A program made the position numbers and the translations under genes. Shown here piece after piece: positions 27,159-35,484 of a DNA stretch of 64,000 nt. The DNA is from JAAZKI01 sp012799905 (lineage in GTDB: Bacteria; Verrucomicrobiota; Lentisphaeria; Oligosphaerales; Oligosphaeraceae). The stretch lies in the NCBI GenBank assembly GCA_050949415.1, contig JBMNFR010000015.1, forward strand, positions 434,001-498,000. Reading direction: 5' to 3'. The first letter of the stretch is position 1; each line of letters opens with the position of its first letter. The notes under the pieces are model-generated. The model did no database searches. It was not told the DNA's origin and saw nothing but the letters and a program-made list of their open reading frames with translations.

Positions 27159-28034
27159 CTACTGGAGCCTGAACTTCCGGGGACTCATGCCTGTATGACG
27201 ACGAAATAATCGGCAGAAATGGCCATCATCACAACAACCCACGCGAAAGGCGATTTCAGCAATGCTCAGTTTGGTTTCCCTGAGCAGTCGTTTGGCTTCA
27301 AATATTTTCAGATTCGTGAGGTAGGCAGTCGGTGTCTGATTGAACACAAGCGCCCAGTACCTGAGCATATTCCGATAACTGAAGCCATATTTTTTAGCCA
27401 ACTGAGAAAAGTTGATTTTTTCCGTAAAGTGGGTTTGCAGATAAGAGGCAATTTTCCGAATTTTCTTTTCATAATCGTTTTGCGGGATATTGTATTCGAC
27501 AGTCTGCAAAAAACTTTCGTGAACCAAGATGTAACAATCCAGGTCAAGACGGTCGGCTACGCCAAGCTCTCCAAGCCGGCTGCTTGATTCAGCCACCAAC
27601 TCTATAAGAGCATCAACACGTTCAGACAACGGAAATTCCGCCAGACTGAAAACTTACGGCATTGCATTCATCAGAAAGAACGTTGCTGCTTCCGGCGGAT
27701 AAGAAAAATACAGCGCATCGGCTGTATCTGCATTGAGAAATTCAATGCTTTGCCCCGGTTTTTTGATCATCATGTGCGGGAAATCCACCCTATGCAGCAC
27801 ACCATTAATGCGGATTGCCAGGTGGCTGTAGCAGTTGGCGGAACGCCGGAAACAAAATTGAAAAGAACTGCATTTGCTTTCGTTGACCAGCCGGAAATCA
27901 GGGTGATATGCCACCGTGCGAAGATGTGGAATCATGTGGAGTTTACGAGGCAATGACTCCAGCCACAAAATCGCTTGCGTTTCTTCAGATGCTTTCTTTT
28001 CTGTCTTAATGGACATTCCCGCACACCCACTCAT
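27159..28034 (-). pseudogene. AraC-family transcriptional regulator interrupted by an in-frame TAA
   Basis: Two open segments lie in the same frame, separated only by a TAA at 27654-27656. The upstream part (about 126 codons) is a cupin-like sensor domain (CYSHLAIRINGVLHRVDFPH). The downstream part has the double helix-turn-helix of AraC regulators: INFSQLAKKYGFSYRNMLRY and LSIAEIAFRVGCCDDGHFCRLF, then a FRRHTGMSPRKFR end. Together they make a normal 290-residue regulator. The break is a point stop, not a frameshift, so either the gene is freshly inactivated, the stop is read through, or the base is a sequencing error. Downstream sugar genes on the same strand would be its likely targets. Confidence 0.82.
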
Positions 28035-28154
28035 GCAAAAAACGTAATCAGACAGGAATCTTGCCAGGGTTAGTATGGGCCAGAACCTGACTGAGGCGAT
28101 TGCTCAGAGTTGAATACTTCCTCATTCCCTTTCGTTACGGCTGTCAAGATTTCC

Positions 28155-28946
28155 TCAATCGCGCCCGACGGTGTACAAGGCGATATCGGGGCGATTACTG
28201 AGCCAGCCAGGAGCGCCCTGGGCGAGAAGACGGCGGTTGCCGACGTCGGTGTCGGAATAGAATGCATTGGCGCGCAAGCCGAGTTCCTTGCAGAGCGCGT
28301 AACATTCCGGACCACTGTGCGCTGCGACCGGTTGCACGAAGCGGCAGCCGAGCTCTTTGCAAAAACGCAGCTGCTCAGGAGTGCCGCGTTCCTTCCACGG
28401 CGGTGTGTAGCAGATTTCAATGGCCGGGTTGATGTCGCGGACGGTCTTGATCTCATCCAATGAAGCCAGGGCAAGATAGCCATGATCGACCATGTCGTAC
28501 TTCAAGTATAGCCGGCAGACTTCAGCAATGCCGGCCGCGCCGGTATAGACCTGGATGTTCATGCCCACGCGGCCGCGGAATTCCTGCAAGATATCCTCAA
28601 AACTGGCGATGGGCATCTCAGCGTAGGTGGCCTCGCTCAACGGCTGCTCCGGGACGTTCCGGTGGGAGAAGTTTGCTTGCTTGAGCTCCGCGAGGCTGTA
28701 GTTTGCAGGCGGCCCCTGCAAGTTAGAGGTACGGTCAAGCTTGGCGTCATGCAACAGGACGGGCACGCCGTCCTTGGTCAGGCGCAGGTCGAACTCAATC
28801 ATATCGCTGCCACATGCCACTGCCTTGCGCATAGCCAACGCGGTGTTTTCCGGATAACAGATACTGGCGCCGCGATGCGCCGTGATGATGACCTGAGACC
28901 AGTCCTCGTAGAGACCCGTCAGGGATTGATAGCGATTCGTTGCCAT
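28155..28946 (-). CDS. Glycerophosphodiester phosphodiesterase family protein
   Basis: The 263-residue protein has the GDPD signatures: ITAHRGASICYPENTALAM near residue 22, with the catalytic HR and the PENT motif, and EFDLRLTKDGVPVLLHDAKLDRTSN with the metal-binding E-x-D and the second catalytic His. It hydrolyses glycerophosphodiesters to glycerol 3-phosphate and an alcohol. There is no signal peptide. ATG 28946 follows AAGGAGAGTT; a longer upstream frame has no ribosome site. It lies about 120 bp upstream of the broken AraC gene on the same strand. Confidence 0.88.
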   Translation of the reverse strand: MATNRYQSLTGLYEDWSQVIITAHRGASICYPENTALAMRKAVACGSDMIEFDLRLTKDGVPVLLHDAKLDRTSNLQGPPANYSLAELKQANFSHRNVPEQPLSEATYAEMPIASFEDILQEFRGRVGMNIQVYTGAAGIAEVCRLYLKYDMVDHGYLALASLDEIKTVRDINPAIEICYTPPWKERGTPEQLRFCKELGCRFVQPVAAHSGPECYALCKELGLRANAFYSDTDVGNRRLLAQGAPGWLSNRPDIALYTVGRD

Positions 28947-29099
28947 AACTCTCCTTGATTTCGTCGTCAAATAACTTATCCTGCCACCCGCCGAGACACC
29001 TTTTGAACCGGCCGGGCTGATTGCATCGGCACTCTTATCTACTGATAATATAACATACGCCGGCGACACAGGGCTGTCGTCGGCGTAATCAACTTAGGG

Positions 29100-29445
29100 T
29101 TGACTATCCGCCCACAACTTAATTTATGTGTCACCCTTACAGGGCTCCAAATCTATGCCATCCCACCCAGGGCTGCGCCGGGCCTAGCGGCCCGGCTTAC
29201 CCTGGGCTTCTATGTGTCGCCCACCGGGCTTTTGCCGCTTCGCGGCGGTGAACGTTATGGACGCTGATTATCGTATGTAAGCCTGGCGGCCCAAAGGGCC
29301 AGCAACATAAAAGCCCAGGGTGAGCGTAGCGAAGCCCTGGGTGGGGCGTATAATAATTTTGAGCCCCGCAAGGAGTGACACATAAACGCCGTTTTGAAAA
29401 AACTTTCCCCCAAAAAACAAAAAATCGTCTGGTAGTAGTACAAAT
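29100..29445 (-). repeat. Dispersed repeat family 1, about 340 bp copy
   Basis: The copy contains the same ordered modules as 15930-16265: GGCGGCCCAAAGGGCC, CAACATAAAAGCCCAGGGT..GCG, the CCCTGGGTGG arm, ATAATTTTGAGCCCCGCAAGG.GTGACACATAAACGCCGTTTTGA, CTTTCCC.CAAAAAACAA and GTAGTAGTAC. A partial extra copy of the GTGTCACCC...CCCAGGG part lies just before it (29126-29215) in inverted arrangement. The gap 28947-29598 holds no gene. Confidence 0.8.
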
Positions 29446-29598
29446 ATTCGAGGGCAGCTATGCCCCCTCAGTCCTATTGGCCGTCCTATGCGTGTCATCA
29501 CGCTTGCAGCAGCCTGAAAGCCGGACTGCAAGCGCTCATCACCACGTCTTGCCCATTGCCTATTTTGTCGAGAAGATGGCCGCCCTGCCCTTATTTCA

Positions 29599-31926
29599 TC
29601 ACGGTTTCAGCTGCATTTGGTAGACTTTAGCTTCGTATGGGCTGAAGGCATCTTCCGTGCGATTGAGGATGCGGTTGCTATCAAATGGCAGGCTTATGCT
29701 TGCCTGTTCCGGCAATGGGAGAGTATTGATGCTGCCGTTTTGATTGATGGCAATGACCGTCAGCAGCGCTCCATTTTGCCGTGCAGCCACCAGGAATCCC
29801 GGGGCGTTTTTGCAGGGATACTGCACTGGCTGTCCAGCCTGCTGGAAGGCTTGAAAGACAGGTTGGATTTCTGCATTGAGGTTGGAAATCAAAGACCAAA
29901 GACGGCTTCGCTCGCGCGGGAGAAATCCGTGTCCCATGTGGAAGATAATGCCTGCCATGCCATTGGCAATGGCCTGAAAAGCAGCGGCGCGCAGCTCTTC
30001 GGCGATGCGAGATTGCTTATCGGGAATAGTTCCGCCAAGCCAAAGCAATATAGGTTTGTCAGGACAGGCCTCGCGGATTGCCAAAATATCGCTTTGCAGA
30101 TTGGGCATCATCTCTTTTGCATAGCTGGCGCTCCAGGTGGCCGCCTCATAAATATCACAATGCGGAGTGAATTGCGCGGCGACAGGCAATCGGTCAACCT
30201 GGATGGAAAACAGGCTGTCCGGGCTGAGCTGCTTGAGTTCCCGGTAGATTTTCTGATACCATTGCGCGGAATCCATATACGTCAAGCTGCCATCGGCGTT
30301 TTTGCAGGCTGCCCCGAGTTGCGCTTCATAGGCAATGCGCCAGAAGCAATTTTGGGCCGCTGGAGGCGCCTGGAATTGTTTATGCAATAGTTCCTGGTAT
30401 TGTTCCCACGGCGGAAAGGTATAACCAACCCAGCCATCCTTTCGCAGGAGGGTCGCACCTGGAACGGTATTTAGACATACAGCATTTTGCTGCAAGCCGT
30501 ATTTCCCGTATGACAAGTTGAAGCAATCCTGATTGTGCAGGAAATGCTTTTCAGTCGAACAGGCGCCAACCAGGAAAATTGGCTTATCATCGAGCAGGAG
30601 CTGTGTTCCTCGGCAGCTCAGTTTGGCATCCGCGGGCAATGGCGCTGCTTTCCGAAGGTGCGGGATATATTGAAATGCTTTCAAGGTTTGGAAATGGGTT
30701 CCACTCTGTTCCCAACTGGCCCGTAAGTACAACGTGCCAAAGGGAAGGCCGCCCAACGGCAGACTTCCGGAGAGCGCATCCTGGCTCTGCGAGAGTATGC
30801 TGGGGCTGTTCAAATGACATTCCTGCAACAGACTGAGCTGCAGTTTCTCTATCGGGCCAGAGCCAGGAGAAAATTGGGGATTCAAGTTAAATTCCAGCTT
30901 GCCGTCTTCAGGCGTATAGTAGTATTTATCAAGAGTGAGAAGATGATGGAATTGCCATGTGAGCGAAGCTTCTTGGTTAAGAAAAACATGTTGTGCGCTT
31001 TCGGAAAAAACTTTGAAAGTGACTTGTGAGCTTCCTTTCAAGGGCACGAAAGTACTTTGGATGTTTTCATCAAAATTGATGAAGCCCGGTGTCAGCGGAT
31101 CGATTTTCTTGCTGCTCAGAACAGTGGTCTGGTCAAGCAGAATCTGCGCCTGCAAATCACTAGGCGGATTGGCAGGCAATTGTATCGTGCTGCGAATTTG
31201 GCTGCCCATGATGTCGAGTTCTGTGATGACAGCAGGCGCCCAAGTCGGTGTGACGCCGAAATGCAATTTTCCATATGTGTTGGGGTCATGGAAATTGCGG
31301 CTTCCGCTCCAGCTGGAGACGTCCGCCGTGCTTCCCTGGCGGTTGCGGGCAAAATTAACCAGCCAGCAGGCGCCAGGCTGAGGCTTGCCAGTTTCAAGCA
31401 CAGCGTATGGAATGCGCAGCTCCATCAGCCAGTAGCGGTCATGAATCGAACTTTTCTGCGAAATACCCTGTGGTTGCCAGGAAAGGTCTTTCTTGCGTGC
31501 AGAATAAAAGAATCCATCAAGGTTGAAGCATAAATGAAAATACGTGTCTGTATTGTCTTGCATGCGCCCATCCTTGATGATCTGCTCCGGCGCCAGGAAA
31601 ATTTCAAAAGAATCATCCCGGAATACAGCCATGTCATCATGGCGTTGGCACTGGGTTTTGACTGTGGTGCCCGGATGGAGTGCGCCCTGCGCCAGCAGAT
31701 ATAGCGCATCATCGTCATAGGCGGCGCGCACAGTCGTCCATTCCGATGGCCAGGAACCGCGAATGCTGGTAAAACCGCCGCCAATCGCTGCTTTCGCCCA
31801 GGCCGGCTCATTCGAAAGACCGTCAATTTGCATGGGTTCCGAAATAGCGCCAGGCAGATACAAGCTGGGTTGCGCAAATGCCGACAGACTGACACCGATA
31901 AAAAGACAGCCCCAAAAAGATTTCAT
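29599..31926 (-). CDS. Secreted CBM9-like domain protein with a glycosidase-like C-terminal half
   Basis: The 775-residue protein begins MKSFWGCLFIGVSLSAFAQP, a signal peptide. Residues 25-215 match the carbohydrate-binding family 9-like/DOMON fold used in many secreted glycosidases: ISEPMQIDGLSNEPAWAKA, AAYDDDALYLLAQ, DDSFEIFLAP and WLMELRIPYAVL. The middle is beta-sandwich-like, and the C-terminal part (about 440-700) has TIM-barrel-like spacing (PDKPILLWLGGTI and FHMGHGFLPRERSRLW). The catalytic residues cannot be assigned. Likely exported to act on extracellular or periplasmic glycans. It lies directly upstream of the split glycosidase gene's C-terminal half, same strand. Confidence 0.7.
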   Translation of the reverse strand: MKSFWGCLFIGVSLSAFAQPSLYLPGAISEPMQIDGLSNEPAWAKAAIGGGFTSIRGSWPSEWTTVRAAYDDDALYLLAQGALHPGTTVKTQCQRHDDMAVFRDDSFEIFLAPEQIIKDGRMQDNTDTYFHLCFNLDGFFYSARKKDLSWQPQGISQKSSIHDRYWLMELRIPYAVLETGKPQPGACWLVNFARNRQGSTADVSSWSGSRNFHDPNTYGKLHFGVTPTWAPAVITELDIMGSQIRSTIQLPANPPSDLQAQILLDQTTVLSSKKIDPLTPGFINFDENIQSTFVPLKGSSQVTFKVFSESAQHVFLNQEASLTWQFHHLLTLDKYYYTPEDGKLEFNLNPQFSPGSGPIEKLQLSLLQECHLNSPSILSQSQDALSGSLPLGGLPFGTLYLRASWEQSGTHFQTLKAFQYIPHLRKAAPLPADAKLSCRGTQLLLDDKPIFLVGACSTEKHFLHNQDCFNLSYGKYGLQQNAVCLNTVPGATLLRKDGWVGYTFPPWEQYQELLHKQFQAPPAAQNCFWRIAYEAQLGAACKNADGSLTYMDSAQWYQKIYRELKQLSPDSLFSIQVDRLPVAAQFTPHCDIYEAATWSASYAKEMMPNLQSDILAIREACPDKPILLWLGGTIPDKQSRIAEELRAAAFQAIANGMAGIIFHMGHGFLPRERSRLWSLISNLNAEIQPVFQAFQQAGQPVQYPCKNAPGFLVAARQNGALLTVIAINQNGSINTLPLPEQASISLPFDSNRILNRTEDAFSPYEAKVYQMQLKP

Positions 31927-32025
31927 GGCAAAGCTCCATGTGCGGTGAGTTGTGGTCGTATCGCTTTTCGGCTTCTGGCCATATACGGCATTCTGAAGGC
32001 CGGACGCTGTACGGCAGGCTGAAAA

Positions 32026-32960
32026 TCACTTCACAATGTAAACATGCACCCCCAGCGGCTTAAAGGCGTCCTCGAAAACGCCGTCTGCATTGGGCTGACA
32101 AACATGGCCATCAAAGAAGTCGACGATTGACTTTGCTCCTGGGACAGTGATCCGCGCCGTGACTGGCTCACGAACTGAAGACGCCGCAAAGAGAATTCGC
32201 GATTCCTTGTCCCCCTCTTTCAGCAGGAGGCTGACGGAGGGATTGTCCAGGCAATCGAAGGCCGCCCCGGAGAGCACCTCGGGCTGGGGAGGCTGCACGG
32301 CCGCGGCGCGCTGGCACAACACATCATAAAGGCTGCGCAATTCCCTGGACACTTCCACCACCACCTGCCATTGCTCCGCCGTAAAGCCGGTCTTGAGGTT
32401 TTCTCCGTAGCCGGCATAGCGGTACCAAATCACTCCCTGCGCACCATGAATAATCGCCTGATAGCCCATGCTGCGCAATTCCTCCTTGGTTTGCAGACGA
32501 CGCCAACGGCCGCAGTTGTAAAAGTACTGGATAAGAGGCCAGCAACTGCGCGTCGGCGCCTTGACAGCCTCGACGTCCCGGCGAATGGCTTTCATAGTGG
32601 AAATGACCGTGGGGACAACCCGATCCATGTCTTCCTTGGAGTCATTGTGGACTGGGTAGATTTCCGGTGAGAAGTTGTCGCTGTACAAGGCGTATGGCCG
32701 ATAGCGGGTTTTGGCATATGGCCCGAGCGGATCGGCCTGCGTTGTAATGCGATGAGGATCAATGGCCTTGATGGCATTGTAGCGTTGGCGCATCTGCTCT
32801 GGCGTGATGTGATTGGCCGTGTCATCGCCGGTGTCCCAGGCAAGATTCGGCAAATGCATCTGGTAAACGACGTTCTCCGCCAATCTCTGGATATCGCAGT
32901 CATTGGCGCCGCGACCAGCTGCGATGTAAAGCTTAATGCCGTGCTTTTCTGCTAATGTGC
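32026..32960 (-). pseudogene. 3' half of a lipoprotein glycosidase-like gene split by the mobile element
   Basis: This segment encodes about 309 residues continuing the protein begun at 48157. It opens RTLAEKHGIKLYIAAGRGAND, then AENVVYQMHLPNLAWDTGDD and TKEELRSMGYQAIIHGAQGV, with a C-terminal beta domain ending LGVHVYIVK. It looks like the second half of a TIM-barrel glycosidase-like domain plus a beta-sandwich. Alone it has no natural start. Joined to 46647-48157 through one copy of GA it gives one frame of about 815 codons. See the 5' half for the signal sequence. Confidence 0.85.
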
Positions 32961-32962
32961 GA
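32961..32962. other. Left attachment junction (GA)
   Basis: Host sequence GCTAATGTGC ends at 32960. GA is the only dinucleotide shared by both junctions that also restores the host frame. TndX/TnpX-type recombinases are known to cut at a GA dinucleotide. Confidence 0.7.
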
Positions 32963-32998
32963 TAAAGAAGTAATAGAAGTGTAAAAAATTTTGCCGTT

Positions 32999-33030
32999 CC
33001 TATCCGGCACTTAGGGCTGTGTCGGATAGG
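32999..33030 (-). terminator. Hairpin after the left-end recombinase gene
   Basis: Arms CCTATCCG (32999-33006) and CGGATAGG (33023-33030) flank a 16-base loop just past the recombinase stop. It may end its transcript or be part of the recombination site. Confidence 0.45.
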
Positions 33031-33037
33031 TCAGGCG

Positions 33038-34657
33038 TTAGGCTTCCGGCAAGTCTATCTTGCCGACAAAGCTGTAATAAATCTCAATGTCCTGCCTGCG
33101 GGTGCCGTTCTCGTCATAGCTGCACTCATGCACGACGATTTTCTCAATCATTTCCCGCAAGAGGGTGGGGGTCAATTCTTCAAAAGCAAGGTGCTTTCTC
33201 ACAATCCCCATGAATTTCTCGGCGTTGACGGTGGCGGCCTGCGACTTGGAAAGTTCCTCCTGCAAAGCGGCAGCCCGGTCTTTCAGTTCCCGCTGCTCCT
33301 GCTCATAGTCCGCCGACAGCTCCATGAAACGCTCGTCGCTGATTTTGCCGCTTACATTGTCCTCATACAGCCGCTTGATAATGCGGTTCACTTCGGCAAT
33401 GCGTGTCTGGGCCTGTTCAAGCTGCTTCGTGGCTGCGGCGGTCTTTCTCTTGCCGCCGATTTCGTTCTGCTGGATGAGCAGCTTTACAAAGCGGCTCTCA
33501 TGCCTGGCGGCGTATTCCGTCACTTGCCGGAGATTGGAAAGCACGCCCGCCGTCAAAAGGTCGGTGCGGATAAAGTGTGCCGTACAGTCACGGGTACGCT
33601 TCTTGTAGCTGCCGCAGATATAACAGTCCTGCTTGCGGTTCTTGTTCTGATACCGCTGCTGATACAGCACATGGCCGCAGTCGGCGCAGAACAGCATACC
33701 AGAGAACAGCCCCACTTCATCATAGCGGTTCGGGCGTTTTCGCTGCTTGCGTAACTCCTGCACACGCTCCCATGTTTCCGTGTCGATAATCGGCTCATGG
33801 TGATTTGGGAAGATAGCCTGCTTCTCGATGGGGTTCTCAACGCTGTGCTTGACCTTGTAAGAGGGCTTCTCCGTCTTGAAGTTTACCAGACAGCCAGTGT
33901 ACTCCCGGTTTTCCAGCAGATGGACGACGGTGTTTGTCGCCCACTTGCACTCATAGCCGGGGTGGTAGCGTCGGGTGCTGCCCGTCCTGCGGTATTCCAG
34001 CGTCCCCGGCGTGGGGATTTGCTGCTCCGTCAGCATACGGGCAATCTTGGTCGGGCCATTTCCCGCAAGGCAAAGCTGGTAAATCTGCCGGACAACCGGG
34101 GCGGCTTCCTCGTCAACGATATAGTTCTCGTCCTTGTCCATGAGATAGCCATAGACTGGCTTGCTGGTTACAGGCTTGCCGCTCATGCCTTTTGCTTTCT
34201 TTACTGCCTTGATTTTCTTGCTCGTATCTCTCACCAGCCATTCGTTAAATAAGTTCCGCAGAGGGGTAAAATCATTGTCCATGCCGCCGTTTGCGCTGTC
34301 CACGTTGTCATTGACAGCGATAAAACGCACGCCCTTTTGAGGGAACAGCATTTCCGTGTAAAATCCCACCTGCAAGTAATTACGCCCCAGCCTGCTCATG
34401 TCCTTGACTATGACGGTGCCGACTTTCCCGGCTTCAATGTCTGCAAGCATGGCTTGAAATCCGGGCCGCTGGAAGTTCGCACCTGAGTAGCCGTCGTCGG
34501 TGTACCAGCGCAGATTGGTAAAGCCGTTCTGCTTGGCGTAGGCTTCCAAAATCCGTTTCTGGTTGGAAATGGAATTGCTCTCGCCTTGCAATTCGTCCTC
34601 ATGGGACAATCTCGGATAAAGGGCGGTAATGAGGTTTTGGGTGGCTTGTCTTAACAT
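33038..34657 (-). CDS. Large serine recombinase, TndX-like, with DUF4368 C-terminus
   Basis: The 539-residue protein has a resolvase domain with the catalytic serine in ALYPRLSHEDELQGESNS (residues 12-29), VKDMSRLGRNY near 104, a recombinase domain (residues 165-290), a zinc ribbon with FCADCGHVLY and CYICGSYKKRTRDC (about 315-350), a coiled coil near 390-470, and a C-terminal DUF4368-like segment (HECSYDENGTRRQDIEIYYSFVGKID). It is full length for the TndX/Tn5397 group. Its stop is 75 bp from the left end of the element, the usual place for the recombinase that moves the element. It is the best candidate for the enzyme that made the GA-flanked insertion. Confidence 0.9.
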   Translation of the reverse strand: MLRQATQNLITALYPRLSHEDELQGESNSISNQKRILEAYAKQNGFTNLRWYTDDGYSGANFQRPGFQAMLADIEAGKVGTVIVKDMSRLGRNYLQVGFYTEMLFPQKGVRFIAVNDNVDSANGGMDNDFTPLRNLFNEWLVRDTSKKIKAVKKAKGMSGKPVTSKPVYGYLMDKDENYIVDEEAAPVVRQIYQLCLAGNGPTKIARMLTEQQIPTPGTLEYRRTGSTRRYHPGYECKWATNTVVHLLENREYTGCLVNFKTEKPSYKVKHSVENPIEKQAIFPNHHEPIIDTETWERVQELRKQRKRPNRYDEVGLFSGMLFCADCGHVLYQQRYQNKNRKQDCYICGSYKKRTRDCTAHFIRTDLLTAGVLSNLRQVTEYAARHESRFVKLLIQQNEIGGKRKTAAATKQLEQAQTRIAEVNRIIKRLYEDNVSGKISDERFMELSADYEQEQRELKDRAAALQEELSKSQAATVNAEKFMGIVRKHLAFEELTPTLLREMIEKIVVHECSYDENGTRRQDIEIYYSFVGKIDLPEA

Positions 34658-34768
34658 AAAATCCTCCGTTTCCGACAGCCAGCCCCACTATTCCGTGGTT
34701 TCATTGTACCACGGAACAGGGGCGGCTGTACAGCGGTAAAAGTGATAAATCTGCTTCTTTACAGCTTG

Positions 34769-34957
34769 TCAAATCGCCTTTTTTTGTGTAGCAGCGGCTT
34801 CCGCTTCCAGTACCCTCGCCATCTTGTCGGCGGCGGTGCTGGTGGTGTCTTTCTTGAAAAAGCCGGACACGACAAGAACGGTATTCCCCATGCGGATTTC
34901 CGTCACGCAGTCGGGGCGGCGGGTGGTACGGTGGTCGTGCTGCTTGATATTCTCCAT
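34769..34957 (-). CDS. tnpW: TnpW family transposon protein
   Basis: The 62-residue product (MENIKQHDHRTTRRPDCV, then TEIRMGNTVLVVSGFFKKD and MARVLEAEAAATQ) matches the small TnpW proteins carried by Tn4451-like and related clostridial elements. The function is not established. ATG 34957 has AAAGGAGT upstream; an upstream in-frame ATG at 34975 is part of that ribosome site. It is 110 bp upstream of the left-end recombinase and probably shares its transcript. Confidence 0.82.
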   Translation of the reverse strand: MENIKQHDHRTTRRPDCVTEIRMGNTVLVVSGFFKKDTTSTAADKMARVLEAEAAATQKKAI

Positions 34958-35028
34958 AGGCAATACTCCTTTCATTCAGCCAGCAGTTTCTTCATGGTTT
35001 CCATTTTCCGCTTTGCGGTTTCCTGCCG

Positions 35029-35175
35029 GATGTTGACGCTATTCTGGATCGCCTGCCTACGGCAAAGATTCTGGATGAGGAGGATGGAGCGTACATCATC
35101 AGCGCAGAGGTGTTTGGCACGGGAATCAATATGTGGTTACGGAGCCAGGGGCCTTATGTTGAACTGATTCAGTGA
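35029..35175 (+). pseudogene. C-terminal remnant of a WYL-domain transcriptional regulator
   Basis: The plus strand reads DRLPTAKILDEEDGAYIISA, then EVFGTGINMWLRSQGPYVEL and a TGA at 35173. This is the typical end of WYL-domain regulators. Everything before about residue 45 from the end is missing. On the opposite strand just before it (34976-35040) a short tail, ETAKRKMETMKKLLAE, looks like the end of another lost gene. The point marks an old recombination joint in the element. Confidence 0.6.
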
Positions 35176-35188
35176 AAGGAGTAGTCTC

Positions 35189-35410
35189 ATGCTGAGCATC
35201 ATTTTTATTGTTGCACTCGTCTGGGTGGCTGTGAAAATGCTCATATGGGGCATCAAGGCTGCTTGGGGAATTGCAAGAGTTCTCGCGGTAATAGTTCTTC
35301 TTCCACTGTTTATCATAGGGCTTGCCTGGATAGGATTATTCTACATGGCAATCGCAGTCCTAATCATTGCTGGAATCGTTGCTTTAATTGGAGGCGTGGC
35401 TGAAGCGTGA
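35189..35410 (+). CDS. Small hydrophobic membrane protein
   Basis: The 73-residue product is almost wholly hydrophobic, with two or three membrane segments (LSIIFIVALVWVAVKMLI, ARVLAVIVLLPLFIIGLAWI, and AIAVLIIAGIVALIGGV). AAAGGAG precedes ATG 35189. It follows the WYL remnant by 13 bp and seems to come from the same donor operon. No family is recognised. Confidence 0.55.
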   Translation: MLSIIFIVALVWVAVKMLIWGIKAAWGIARVLAVIVLLPLFIIGLAWIGLFYMAIAVLIIAGIVALIGGVAEA

Positions 35411-35484
35411 CTCTGTTGGAAGGGAGTGAGCATATGAATGACTCCTATTAAGAAAACAAGCTGCCAAGTGAGGTGTAGCGCAAA

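Noticed and set aside
28070..28483. 137-codon minus-strand frame overlapping the GDPD gene
   Set aside because: It is another frame on the same strand as the phosphodiesterase, which has HR, PENT and E-x-D motifs; the alternative has none.
32955..32957. AT/ATG shared by both element junctions as the recombination core
   Set aside because: Joining there shifts the host reading frame by one base, whereas the GA core restores it and fits the recombinase family.
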